64,000 nt of DNA from the NCBI RefSeq assembly GCF_012933465.1, contig NZ_JABBND010000009.1, forward strand, positions 124,001 to 188,000, written 5' to 3'. A program made the translations under genes and the position numbers. Of this stretch, positions 33,763 through 42,224 are shown one piece after another (position 1 is the first letter of the stretch; every line of letters starts with the position of its first letter). A model generated the notes under the pieces. That model had not been told where the DNA came from. It made no database searches and was given only the letters and a program-made list of their open reading frames with translations. Origin of the DNA: Actinomycetospora sp. TBRC 11914 (GTDB taxonomy: Bacteria > Actinomycetota > Actinomycetes > Mycobacteriales > Pseudonocardiaceae).

Positions 33763-36087
33763 GTGGCCCGCCACAGCGCCGCGCCCTCGCGCGCCGGCTG
33801 GCGTGCCCGGCCGGCGTCGTCGGGACCGCGCGGACCGCGCCGCCGCCGCTGGCTGCCGCGGCCCGGCGTCGTGCTCGTCGTGGTCGCGCTCGTGATGTTC
33901 GGCTGCCTGCTGCTGGTCAACGGGCTGGCCCACTCCGAGGTCGGCGTCGACGCCGAGGGCGGGAAGGTGACCGACACGACGAACATGGACGAGGTGCCGC
34001 GCAGCGTCACCGACGGCGGTCCGGTGCTCGACACCCGCGGCGCGGAGCCCCGCAGTGCCGCGATGCCGGCGAAGACGATCGCCCTGACCTTCGACGACGG
34101 CCCCGACCCGACCTGGACGCCGCAGATCCTGGCGGTGCTCGCGAAGCACCACGTGCCCGCCACGTTCTTCGTGGTGGGCTCGCGGGCCGCCAGCAACCCC
34201 GGTCTGCTGCGCCAGATCCGCGCCGCCGGCTCCGAGGTCGGGATCCACACGTTCACCCACCCCGACCTCGGGCAGGTCTCGACCCTGCGGATCGACCGCG
34301 AGCTCGCCGAGACCCAGCTCGTGGTCAACGGGGCGACCGGCCAGACCAGCTACCTGCTGCGCCCGCCGTACTCCTCGACCGCCAACGCCGTCGACAACGA
34401 CGCCCTGCGCTCGTTCCGCGAGACCGGCGCCGACGGCTACGTCACCGTGCTCTCCGACGTCGACAGCCGCGACTGGGAGCGGCCGGGGGTCGACGCGATC
34501 GTCCGCAACGCCCAGCCCGCCGGCACCGCCGGGGCGATCGTGCTGCTCCACGACGCCGGTGGCGAGCGCTCGCAGACCGTCGCCGCCCTCGACCGGCTCA
34601 TCCCGGACCTGCAGGCCCGCGGCTACCGCTTCACCACCCCCGAGGCGGCGGTGGGCCTGCCGGCCGACAACCAGCCCGCGTCGGCCCCCGCCCACGCGAT
34701 GGGTGCCACGATGATCGGGCTGGTCGCGGTGGCCGGCGGTGTGGTCGACGCCCTCGCGTGGCTGCTGCTCGTGGTGGGCGTGCTGGTCGTCGTCCGGCTG
34801 GCCCTCATGCTCGCCGTCGCGTGCCGCCAGCACCGTCGCCGCCACCGGCCCGGCTTCTCCTGGGGGCCGACGGTGCGCGCCCCGGTCTCCGTGGTCGTCC
34901 CGGCCTACAACGAGAAGGAGAACATCGCCGCCACGGTGCGCTCCCTCGTCGCGAGCGAGCACCCGGTGGAGGTGCTCGTGGTCGACGACGGGAGCACCGA
35001 CGGCACCGCCGACATCGTCGAGGCGCTGCGCCTGCCGAACGTCCGGGTGCTGCGCCAGGCCAACGGCGGCAAGCCGAGCGCGCTCAACGCCGGCATCGCC
35101 CACGCGCGCCACGACCTCATCGTCATGATCGACGGCGACACGGTGTTCGAGCCGGCCACCGTCGGGCGGCTCGTGCAGCCCTTCGCGGACCCGTCGGTCG
35201 GCGCGGTCGCGGGCAACGCCAAGGTCGCCGCCCCCACCCGTCTGGGGTTCTGGGCCGGCCTGGTGTCGCGCTGGCAGCACATCGAGTACGTGATGGGCTT
35301 CAACGTCGACCGCCGCGTCTACGACGTCCTGCGGTGCATGCCGACCATCCCCGGCGCCATCGGCGCGTTCCGGCGCGCGGTGCTGCTCGAGGTCGGCGGG
35401 GTCAGCCACGACACCCTCGCCGAGGACACCGACCTGACCATGGCGATCTGCCGCACCGGGTGGCGCGTGGTCTACGAGGACTCGGCGCGGGCCTGGACCG
35501 AGGCCCCGGGCACGCTCCCCCAGCTCTGGCGGCAGCGCTACCGGTGGAGCTACGGGACCATGCAGGCGATGTGGAAGCACCGCCGCGCGGTGCTCGACCG
35601 CGGCGCGTCGGGCCGGTTCGGCCGGCTCGGGCTCGCCCACCTCGCGGTCTTCCAGATCCTGCTGCCGCTCCTCGCGCCGCTGGTGGACATCTTCCTGGTC
35701 TACGGCCTGGTCTTCCTCAACCCGGTGACGACGCTGCTGCTGTGGGCGGCCGTGCTGGCGATCCAGGTGCTGGCCGCGGTCGTCGCGTTCCGGCTCGAGC
35801 GGGAGCCGCTGCGTGTGCTGTGGCTGCTGCCGCTGCAGCAGGTCGTGTACCGCCAGCTGATGTACGCCGTGCTGATCCGCTCCACCGTCACCGCGCTGGG
35901 CGGCATCCGGCTGGGATGGCAGAAGCTGCGGCGGGTCGGCGGCCTCGATGCCCTGCTCGCGGCGCCCCCGGACGGGCATGCGGCGGGTCCCCTGGCTCCC
36001 CGACGTGACGGGGCCGGGCATGATCGGGCCCGTGGAGACGCTCTCGAGCCGGCAGGTGTACGAGAACCCCTGGATGACCGTCCGTGA
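33763..36087 (+). CDS. Bifunctional polysaccharide deacetylase / family 2 glycosyltransferase
   Basis: 774 aa. One N-terminal membrane helix (about 30-52), an extracellular NodB deacetylase with TFDDGPDPTW (near residue 108), HTFTH (162-166) and RPPYSS, then two hydrophobic helices (about 310-350). Next is a processive GT2 domain: VVVPAYNEKEN (373), VDDGST, MIDGDT (about 456), EDTDLT (553) and Q590-RYRW, followed by C-terminal helices. The order matches a PgaB-like deacetylase joined to a PgaC-like synthase, so the product may be a partly deacetylated beta-linked GlcNAc polymer (inferred). The 3' end overlaps the NUDIX gene. Confidence 0.9.
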   Translation: MARHSAAPSRAGWRARPASSGPRGPRRRRWLPRPGVVLVVVALVMFGCLLLVNGLAHSEVGVDAEGGKVTDTTNMDEVPRSVTDGGPVLDTRGAEPRSAAMPAKTIALTFDDGPDPTWTPQILAVLAKHHVPATFFVVGSRAASNPGLLRQIRAAGSEVGIHTFTHPDLGQVSTLRIDRELAETQLVVNGATGQTSYLLRPPYSSTANAVDNDALRSFRETGADGYVTVLSDVDSRDWERPGVDAIVRNAQPAGTAGAIVLLHDAGGERSQTVAALDRLIPDLQARGYRFTTPEAAVGLPADNQPASAPAHAMGATMIGLVAVAGGVVDALAWLLLVVGVLVVVRLALMLAVACRQHRRRHRPGFSWGPTVRAPVSVVVPAYNEKENIAATVRSLVASEHPVEVLVVDDGSTDGTADIVEALRLPNVRVLRQANGGKPSALNAGIAHARHDLIVMIDGDTVFEPATVGRLVQPFADPSVGAVAGNAKVAAPTRLGFWAGLVSRWQHIEYVMGFNVDRRVYDVLRCMPTIPGAIGAFRRAVLLEVGGVSHDTLAEDTDLTMAICRTGWRVVYEDSARAWTEAPGTLPQLWRQRYRWSYGTMQAMWKHRRAVLDRGASGRFGRLGLAHLAVFQILLPLLAPLVDIFLVYGLVFLNPVTTLLLWAAVLAIQVLAAVVAFRLEREPLRVLWLLPLQQVVYRQLMYAVLIRSTVTALGGIRLGWQKLRRVGGLDALLAAPPDGHAAGPLAPRRDGAGHDRARGDALEPAGVREPLDDRP

Positions 36088-36571
36088 GGACACCTTCCGG
36101 CGGCCGGACGGCTCCGAGGGCATCTTCGGCGTCGTCGACAAGCCGGCCTACGCCCTGGTCATCGCGCTGGACGGGACCGGCCCGTCGGCGCGGGTGATGC
36201 TGGTCGAGCAGTTCCGGTACCCGGTGGGCCGCCGCAGCTGGGAGTTCCCGCAGGGGACGGCTCCCGACCGCGACGAGATGGAGCCCGCGGCCCTGGCGGC
36301 GCGGGAGCTCCGCGAGGAGACCGGCCTGCGAGCGGGGCGCTGGGAGCCCCTCGGCCTCCTCCACATCGCCCCCGGCCTGTCCTCGCAGCGCGGGCAGGCC
36401 TACCTGGCCACCGACCTCACCCAGGGCGAGCCGGAGCGGGAGGAGACCGAGGCGGACATGCGCACCGCCTGGGTCACCCGCGCGGAGTTCGAGGACATGG
36501 TGCGGTCCGGCGACGTCACCGACGCCCAGTCGATCGCGGCGTACGGCCTGCTCCTGCTCGCCGGTCACTGA
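36020..36571 (+). CDS. NUDIX hydrolase, ADP-ribose pyrophosphatase-like
   Basis: 183 aa from ATG 36020 (IGPVETLSSRQVYENPWMTVRED). NUDIX box around GTAPDRDEMEPAALAARELREETGL: the RELREETGL part is exact, while the loop before it is one residue off the usual spacing. The opening and VLVEQFRYPVGRRSWEFPQG fit ADP-ribose pyrophosphatases. It overlaps the previous gene by 68 nt in another frame; GTG 36032 is an alternative start, still overlapping. Confidence 0.85.
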   Translation: MIGPVETLSSRQVYENPWMTVREDTFRRPDGSEGIFGVVDKPAYALVIALDGTGPSARVMLVEQFRYPVGRRSWEFPQGTAPDRDEMEPAALAARELREETGLRAGRWEPLGLLHIAPGLSSQRGQAYLATDLTQGEPEREETEADMRTAWVTRAEFEDMVRSGDVTDAQSIAAYGLLLLAGH

Positions 36572-36624
36572 GAGCGCCGAGATCGGTACCGCGGGTCCCT
36601 CGTGATCGAGGGAAGACTGGATCC

Positions 36625-37512
36625 ATGCCGCTCGTGCGCCTCGGTCCGCTGGCCGTCCCCACGCCCTCCGAGGTCCTGGGGTGGACGGCCGACCTCGTCG
36701 ACGTCGGGTCCCGGCTACCGGCCCGCGTGGACGGGCTGCTCGACGAGGTCACCCGGCTGCTCGGCGCCCTCGGGCGGATCGCGGACCGCGTCGACGGCCT
36801 CGTCGACCGGGCCGAGGGCATCGTCGGCGACATCGAGGGCGTGATCGGCGAGGCCCGCGGGATCACCTCGGGGGCCGCGTCGGTGGTCGACGAGGCCCGC
36901 GGGATCACCGGGGGCGCCTCGGAGGTCGTCGAGTCCGCCCGTTCCATCACCACCGGGGCCGACGGCGTCGTCACCGAGGCCCGCGCGATCACCCGCGGCG
37001 CCTCGGCCGTCGTCGACGAGGCCGGGACGATCACCAAGGGCGCCCGGTCCGTCGTCGACGAGGCCGGGAGCATCACGACGGGTGCCGCGTCCGTCGTCGA
37101 GGACGCCCGGGGGATCACCCGGGGCGCCGCCGAGGTCGTCGACTCGGCCCGCACGATCACCTCCGGCGCCGACGACGTGATGTCCTCCGCCTCGATCACC
37201 AGCCGCCACGCACAGGAGCTGCTCGACCTCTACCGGCCGATGCTCGAGCGCGCCGCGCCGCTGACGCGGAAGTTCGTCGACGACCTGGCGCCCGAGGAGA
37301 TCGACGCCGCGATCCAGCTCGTGGACGAGCTGCCGGCGCTGGCCCACCACCTGTCCGAGGACATCCTCCCGATCCTCGAGACCCTCGACCGGGTCGGGCC
37401 GGACCTCGCCGAGCTGCTCGACGTCACCAAGGACCTCCGCCGCGCCATCGACGGCATCCCCGGCTTCTCGTTCCTCAAGCGCCGTGGGGACGCCAAGGCC
37501 GACGAGCAGTAG
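36625..37512 (+). CDS. Protein with eight 14-residue helical repeats
   Basis: 295 aa, no family recognised. Residues 1-70: helical, RVDGLLDEVTRLLGALGRIADRVDGLVDRAEG. Residues about 73-184: eight 14-residue repeats of the form VVDEARGITxGAxx, with hydrophobic positions spaced as two heptads. Residues 185-295: a helical tail that ends FSFLKRRGDAKADEQ. No signal peptide or membrane helix. It looks like a cytoplasmic fibrous or amphipathic-helix protein, perhaps binding membrane or polymer granules (phasin-like), which is a guess. A GAGGGAAG lies 9 nt before ATG 36625. Confidence 0.65.
   Translation: MPLVRLGPLAVPTPSEVLGWTADLVDVGSRLPARVDGLLDEVTRLLGALGRIADRVDGLVDRAEGIVGDIEGVIGEARGITSGAASVVDEARGITGGASEVVESARSITTGADGVVTEARAITRGASAVVDEAGTITKGARSVVDEAGSITTGAASVVEDARGITRGAAEVVDSARTITSGADDVMSSASITSRHAQELLDLYRPMLERAAPLTRKFVDDLAPEEIDAAIQLVDELPALAHHLSEDILPILETLDRVGPDLAELLDVTKDLRRAIDGIPGFSFLKRRGDAKADEQ
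36841..37176 (+). repeat. 42-bp tandem repeat coding the 14-residue unit
   Basis: Eight consecutive in-frame 42-bp units. Frequent blocks are GTCGTCGACGAGGCC and ATCACC followed by GGGGCC or GGCGCC. Units have diverged at the DNA level but keep V-V-x-E/S-A-R-x-I-T-x-G-A. Confidence 0.85.
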
Positions 37513-37601
37513 GCGCGCCGCCCACCGGGTGGACCGCTACGGCTCCCGCACCGACCCTCAGAGTCCACTCGACCCCGTCGGGATGGCGATGAACTCCGTC
37601 C

Positions 37602-39665
37602 TCAGGCCGGAGCCTGCTCGCGCTCCAGGCCGTGGGCCTCGCGGACGACGTCGACGAACTCCCCCATGATCCCGGTGAGGGAGTAGGACTTCGGCGTCAC
37701 CACCCGGTGCACCCCGAGACGCTGCAGCTGCTCGGCGTCGGCCGGCGGGATGATGCCGCCGACCACGACCGGGATGTCGGCCGCGTCGGCGCGCGCGAGC
37801 CCGTCGAGCACCGCGGGGACCACCTCGAGGTGCGAGCCGGAGAGCACCGAGAGGCCCACGACGTGGACGCCCTCCTGCACCGCCGCCGCGACGATCTCGG
37901 CCGGGGTGAGCCGGATGCCCTGGTAGATGACCTCGAAGCCGGCGTCGCGGGCGCGCACGGCGATCTGCTCGGCGCCGTTGGAGTGCCCGTCGAGCCCCGG
38001 CTTGCCGACCAGCATGCGCAGCGCCGGCACCCCGAGGTCGTCGGCGGTGCGCCGGACCCGGTCGCGGACGGCGTCGAGGTCGCTCGGCTCGCCGTCGTGG
38101 CCCGCGTCGGGTCCGGCTCCCGACGACGAGGCCGCGGTCACCCCGGTCGGGGCGCGGTAGGAGCCGAACACGTCACGCAGCGCGCCGGCCCACTCCCCCG
38201 TCGTCACGCCCGCCCGGGCGCACTCGAGGGTCGCGTCCATGAGGTTCTCGCTGGTGCCGGCCGCCTCGGTGAGCCGGCCCAGGGCCGCCTTCACGGCGTC
38301 CTGGTCGCGGTCGGCCCGCCACGCGGCGACCGCCTCGCGGGCCTGCTCCTCGACCTCCTTGTCGACCACGAAGATCGCCTCGGCGCCCTCGGCCTGCAGC
38401 GGGCTCGGCTCGGTGGAGGTGAACTTGTTGACCCCGACGACGACGTCCTCGCCCGACTCCAACCGCATCCGCCGCGCGGCGAGCGAGGACACCAGCTGGG
38501 ACTTCATGTAGCCCGAGTCGACCGCCTCGACCGCGCCGCCCATCTCGGCGACCTTGGCGATCTCCGCGCGGGCGCCCTCGACGATCGAGGCGGTCTTCGC
38601 CTCCATGACGTGCGACCCGGCGAAGACGTCTTCGTAGTCGAGCAGGTCGGTCTCGTAGGCGAGCACCTGCTGCATGCGCAGCGCCCACTGCTGGTCCCAG
38701 GGGCGGGGCAGCCCGAGGGCCTCGTTCCACGCCGGGAGCTGCACGGCGCGGGCGCGGGCGTCCTTCGAGAGCGTCACCGCGAGCATCTCGAGCACGATGC
38801 GCTGGACGTTGTTCTCCGGCTGCGCCTCGGTGAGCCCGAGGGAGTTGACCTGCACGCCGTAGCGGAAGCGCCGCATCTTCGGGTCGGTGACGCCGTAGCG
38901 CTCCTGGCATAGCTCGTCCCAGAGCTGCGCGAACGCCCGCAGCTTCGCGATCTCCTCGATGACGTGCAGCCCGGCGTTGACGAAGAACGAGATGCGCCCG
39001 ACGACCGTGCCGAACTCGGACTCCGGCACCTGGCCGGAGTCGCGGACCGCGTCGAGGACCGCGATGGCCGTGGAGATCGTGTAGGCGACCTCCTGCGTCG
39101 GCGTCGCCCCCGCCTCCTGCAGGTGGTAGCTGCAGATGTTGATGGGGTTCCACTTGGGGACGTTCGACACCGTCCAGGCGATCGTGTCGGTGATCAGCCG
39201 GACGCTCGGCGCGGGCGGGAACGCGTAGGTCCCGCGCGAGAGGTACTCCTTGACGATGTCGTTCTGCGTGGTGCCGGCGAGCTTCGCACGCACCGCCCCG
39301 ACGTCCTCGCCGGCGGCCTGCGCCTGCTCGTCGGCCACCGTCACGTAGAGCGCGAGCAGCCACATGGCCGTCGCGTTGATCGTCATCGAGGTGTTGGCCT
39401 CGTTCAGCGGGATGCCGTCGAAGAGCGCCCGCATGTCGCCGATGTGGCTGACCGGCACGCCGACCTTGCCGACCTCGCCGCGGGCGAGCTCGTCGTCGGG
39501 GTCGTACCCGGTCTGCGTCGGGAGGTCGAAGGCGACCGAGAGCCCCGTCTGCCCCTTGGCCAGGTTGCGCCGGTAGAGCTCGTTGGACGCCTTCGCCGAC
39601 GAGTGGCCGGCGTAGGTCCGCATGACCCAGGGGCGGTCACGGGAGTCGTCGGTCGGGTACGGCAT
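37602..39665 (-). CDS. meaA: B12-dependent ethylmalonyl-CoA mutase (MeaA)
   Basis: 687 aa. The mutase barrel opens RPWVMRTYAGHSSAKASNELYRRNLAKGQTGLSVAFDLPTQ, followed by PLNEANTSMTINATA and NICSYHLQEAGATPTQE. The C-terminal B12 domain has the DxHxxG motif with H561 (GLDGHSNGAEQ), GLSVLSGSHL and VVVGGIIP. The sequence style is that of MeaA (isomerises ethylmalonyl-CoA to methylsuccinyl-CoA) and not of the classical methylmalonyl-CoA mutase large subunit. GGAGG lies about 6 nt before the ATG; TAACCT at 39703-39698 is a likely -10. It completes the Ccr-epimerase-Ecm part of the ethylmalonyl-CoA pathway with MeaB as chaperone. Confidence 0.95.
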   Translation of the reverse strand: MPYPTDDSRDRPWVMRTYAGHSSAKASNELYRRNLAKGQTGLSVAFDLPTQTGYDPDDELARGEVGKVGVPVSHIGDMRALFDGIPLNEANTSMTINATAMWLLALYVTVADEQAQAAGEDVGAVRAKLAGTTQNDIVKEYLSRGTYAFPPAPSVRLITDTIAWTVSNVPKWNPINICSYHLQEAGATPTQEVAYTISTAIAVLDAVRDSGQVPESEFGTVVGRISFFVNAGLHVIEEIAKLRAFAQLWDELCQERYGVTDPKMRRFRYGVQVNSLGLTEAQPENNVQRIVLEMLAVTLSKDARARAVQLPAWNEALGLPRPWDQQWALRMQQVLAYETDLLDYEDVFAGSHVMEAKTASIVEGARAEIAKVAEMGGAVEAVDSGYMKSQLVSSLAARRMRLESGEDVVVGVNKFTSTEPSPLQAEGAEAIFVVDKEVEEQAREAVAAWRADRDQDAVKAALGRLTEAAGTSENLMDATLECARAGVTTGEWAGALRDVFGSYRAPTGVTAASSSGAGPDAGHDGEPSDLDAVRDRVRRTADDLGVPALRMLVGKPGLDGHSNGAEQIAVRARDAGFEVIYQGIRLTPAEIVAAAVQEGVHVVGLSVLSGSHLEVVPAVLDGLARADAADIPVVVGGIIPPADAEQLQRLGVHRVVTPKSYSLTGIMGEFVDVVREAHGLEREQAPA

Positions 39666-39697
39666 CAGCTACCTCCGCGCAGGGGCCGGACCCGCTG

Positions 39698-39703
39698 AGG
39701 TTA
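39698..39703 (-). promoter_or_regulatory. -10-like box of meaA
   Basis: TAACCT on the minus strand, about 32 nt before the meaA ATG, leaving room for the visible GGAGG. Confidence 0.4.
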
Positions 39704-39773
39704 CCGACGGGTCGGCCCGGGACCCATCCGTCGCGGCCATGCCGCTTTTCACAGGATCGGTCAGGATGGGGTC

Positions 39774-40070
39774 ATGGTGGGGTCGGTGGGTGAGATCTTC
39801 ACGGCGCTGGCGGTGGTGGTCCTGCTCGCCGGCGTGCTGCGCTGGACGTTCGGCACCGGACCGAAGGGCGCCGTGCCGAGCGACGACGGCGACGTCGGGC
39901 TGCTCGAGACGGTCGCGACGGCGCCGACCCGCGAGGCCGCCGAGGTCCTGGCCGCCCGGCTGGCCCGCGAGAAGGTGCGGTCCACGATCGCCCACGGCGA
40001 GGCCGGCTGGAACGTGCTCGTCTTCCCCGGCGACGTCGACGACGCGAAGGTCGCCCTGCGCGCCGGGTGA
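39774..40070 (+). CDS. DUF2007-like small membrane-anchored protein
   Basis: 98 aa. One N-terminal helix (residues 6-27, EIFTALAVVVLLAGVLRWTFG), a short linker, then LLETVATAPTREAAEVLAARLAREKVRSTIAHGEAGWNVLVFPGDVDDAKVALRAG, an alpha-beta module like DUF2007 (putative signal-transducing) proteins. AGGA about 9 nt before the ATG. Its TGA is separated from the murA stop by a single base (convergent, TGACTCA). Confidence 0.6.
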   Translation: MVGSVGEIFTALAVVVLLAGVLRWTFGTGPKGAVPSDDGDVGLLETVATAPTREAAEVLAARLAREKVRSTIAHGEAGWNVLVFPGDVDDAKVALRAG

Positions 40071-40071
40071 C

Positions 40072-41379
40072 TCACCGCTGGGGCGGGGCGTGGACCCGGT
40101 GGACGTCGCCGCCGAGCGCGGTGAGGTTCTCGACGAAGCCCGGGTAGCCGCGGTCGATGTGGGCGACGTCCCACACCTCGGTCTCACCGTCGGCCACCAG
40201 CCCGGCCAGCACCAGGCCCGCGCCGGCCCGGATGTCCGAGGCCCACACCGGCGCCGACGAGAGCCGCTCCACCCCGCGCACGACCGCGTGGTGCCCGTCG
40301 GTGCGTGCATCCGCGCCGAGGCGGACCATCTCCTCGACGAAGCGGAACCGGCCCTCGAAGACGTTCTCGGTGATCATGGAGGTGCCGTCGGAGACCGCGG
40401 AGAGCGCGATCGCCATCGGCTGCAGGTCGGTCGCGAACCCCGGGTACGGCAGCGTCACCCAGTCCACCGAGCGCGGCCGCCCGCCGGCGCGGACCCGGAA
40501 GGCCGGGGCGCCGTTGCCCGCCTCCGGTGCGGGGGTCACGGTCTCGGTGGTCGCGCCGGCCTGGGTGAGCTTGTCGAGCACCAGGTCGAGGTGGTGCGGG
40601 TCGACCCCGCGCACGGTGACGTCGCCCCCGGTCATCACGGCCGCGAAGGCCCAGGTGGCGCCGACGATGCGGTCGCCGATGACGCGGTGGGTGGTCGGGG
40701 TGAGGTCGGCACCGCCGTGGACGGTGAGCGTCGACGTCCCGCCGCCGGAGATCTTCGCGCCCATCTCCTGGAGCATGCGGACGAGGTCGACGATCTCCGG
40801 CTCGCGCGCGGCGTTGTCGATCACCGTGGTGCCCTCGGCGAACACCGAGGCCATGAGGATGTTCTCGGTGGCGCCCACGGAGGGGAAGTCGAGCCAGATC
40901 TGCGCGCCGCGCAGCGCCACGCCCGGCCCGTCCGCCTCGGCCACCACGCAGCCGTGCGAGATCTCCGACCGGGCACCGAGGAGCCGCAGGCCGGCCTGGT
41001 GCATGTCGAGTGGCCGCGAGCCGATGGCGTCGCCGCCGGGCAGCGGCACCACCGCGCGCCGGCAGCGGGCCACCAGCGGGCCCAGGACGCAGACAGACGC
41101 GCGCAGCCGCGACACCGAGCGGTAGTCCGCCTCCGGGTTCAGCTCGGCGGGCACGTCGATGACGACGACGTCGCCGTCGACCGACACGTCGCACCCCAGG
41201 CTGCGCAGCACGTCGCCCATGAGCGGCACGTCGAGGATGCGGGGGCAGTTCGTGATCGTCGTCCGGCCCTCGGCCAGCAGCGCGGCCGCCATCAGTTTGA
41301 GCACGCTGTTCTTGGCGCCGACCACGTCGACGGCACCCTCGAGGGGTCCCGCCCCCCGCACGACGAAGTGCTCGTTCAC
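40072..41379 (-). CDS. murA: UDP-N-acetylglucosamine 1-carboxyvinyltransferase
   Basis: 435 aa, first committed step of peptidoglycan synthesis (UDP-GlcNAc plus PEP). The flexible loop reads [11 protein letters not shown] with Asp at residue 117, where most bacteria have Cys; the same Cys-to-Asp change makes mycobacterial MurA fosfomycin-insensitive, so intrinsic resistance is expected. N-terminal [27 protein letters not shown] has the conserved K-N pair. GTG start, apparently leaderless (TAGCGT 8 nt upstream), divergent from the PduO gene. Confidence 0.96.
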   Translation of the reverse strand: MNEHFVVRGAGPLEGAVDVVGAKNSVLKLMAAALLAEGRTTITNCPRILDVPLMGDVLRSLGCDVSVDGDVVVIDVPAELNPEADYRSVSRLRASVCVLGPLVARCRRAVVPLPGGDAIGSRPLDMHQAGLRLLGARSEISHGCVVAEADGPGVALRGAQIWLDFPSVGATENILMASVFAEGTTVIDNAAREPEIVDLVRMLQEMGAKISGGGTSTLTVHGGADLTPTTHRVIGDRIVGATWAFAAVMTGGDVTVRGVDPHHLDLVLDKLTQAGATTETVTPAPEAGNGAPAFRVRAGGRPRSVDWVTLPYPGFATDLQPMAIALSAVSDGTSMITENVFEGRFRFVEEMVRLGADARTDGHHAVVRGVERLSSAPVWASDIRAGAGLVLAGLVADGETEVWDVAHIDRGYPGFVENLTALGGDVHRVHAPPQR

Positions 41380-41387
41380 GCTCGGCG

Positions 41388-41393
41388 ACGCTA
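41388..41393 (-). promoter_or_regulatory. -10-like box for leaderless murA
   Basis: TAGCGT on the minus strand, 8 nt before the GTG at 41379. Confidence 0.5.
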
Positions 41394-41464
41394 CCGGCCG
41401 CGCTCCGGCCCCCTGACCCCGGCCGCCCCCGGCCGAGCGGCGCCGCGGCGGGCGGGTGCGCCCC

Positions 41465-41470
41465 TAGACT
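41465..41470 (+). promoter_or_regulatory. -10-like box for leaderless pduO
   Basis: TAGACT, 6 nt before the GTG at 41477. Together with the murA box it gives two divergent leaderless promoters in a 97-nt gap. Confidence 0.5.
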
Positions 41471-41476
41471 GGCCAC

Positions 41477-42061
41477 GTGGCCGTTCACCTCACCCGCATC
41501 TACACCCGCACCGGTGACGACGGGACGACCGGTCTCTCCGACTTCTCGCGGGTGCCCAAGACGCACCCCCGCCTCGACGCGTACGCCGACTCCGAGGAGG
41601 CGAACGCCGCGATCGGCGTCGCCCTCGCCGTCGGGGACCTCTCCGAGCGGCTCGCGGCGCCGCTGCGCCAGATCCAGAACGACCTGTTCGACGTCGGGGC
41701 CGACCTCGCCACCCCGATCGTGGAGGCTCCGGAGTATCCGCCGTTGCGGGTCACCGAGGCGCAGGTCGAGCGGCTCGAGGGGTGGTGCGACGAGTTCAAC
41801 GAGGAGCTGGCGAAGCTCGACTCGTTCATCCTCCCCGGTGGGACACCGGGCGCGGCGTACCTGCACGTGGCGCGGGTGGTGACGCGCCGGGCGGAGCGCG
41901 CCACGTGGGCGGTGATCGAGGCCGACCCGGAGCGCACGAGCGTGCTCCCGGCGCGCTACCTCAACCGGCTCTCGGACCTGCTGTTCATCTTCGGGCGCGT
42001 CGCCAACCCGGGCGGGGACGTCCTGTGGGTCCCCGGCGGCCCCGAGGCGCAGCAGGGCTGA
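41477..42061 (+). CDS. Cob(I)alamin adenosyltransferase, PduO type
   Basis: 194 aa. The opening IYTRTGDDGTTGLSDFSRVPKTHPRLDAYADSEEANAAIG is the PduO ATP-binding signature, and VTRRAERATWAVIE with YLNRLSDLLFIFGR completes the active site. It makes adenosylcobalamin, the cofactor used by MeaA encoded 2 kb away and perhaps by other mutases. GTG start. It converges on the DUF2550 gene with repeats between. Confidence 0.95.
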   Translation: MAVHLTRIYTRTGDDGTTGLSDFSRVPKTHPRLDAYADSEEANAAIGVALAVGDLSERLAAPLRQIQNDLFDVGADLATPIVEAPEYPPLRVTEAQVERLEGWCDEFNEELAKLDSFILPGGTPGAAYLHVARVVTRRAERATWAVIEADPERTSVLPARYLNRLSDLLFIFGRVANPGGDVLWVPGGPEAQQG

Positions 42062-42085
42062 CCGCGCCGACACCGCTGCCCGCCT

Positions 42086-42209
42086 CGAGCGAAGGGCACC
42101 GTCGCTCGTTCTATCCGCCCACGGGCGCCCATCGCCGGAATCCCGGTCGGCCCGCTGTGGTGACCGAAGGGCACCGTCGCTCGATCCAGCCGATCGAAGG
42201 TGCCCTTCG
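42086..42209. repeat. Family C repeats after pduO
   Basis: CGAAGGGCACCGTCGCTCG occurs twice (42090-42108 and 42165-42183). The first copy is a hairpin by itself (CGAGCGA/TCGCTCG, 42086-42108). The second is the left side of a nested palindrome: outer arms CGAAGGGCACC (42165-42175) and GGTGCCCTTCG (42199-42209), inner pair TCGATC/GATCGA (42181-42197). It sits between convergent pduO and DUF2550, so it may end both transcripts. Confidence 0.8.
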
Positions 42210-42224
42210 CTCGGAGCGGTGGGA

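Noticed and set aside
35948-36019. Longer NUDIX protein starting at 35948
   Set aside because: The extra residues are basic and unlike the family, and a 140-nt overlap with the upstream gene would be unusual; ATG 36020 starts just before conserved sequence.
40072-41379. MurA as a dead paralogue because the catalytic Cys is missing
   Set aside because: Asp at this site is known to be active in mycobacterial MurA, and all other motifs are intact.
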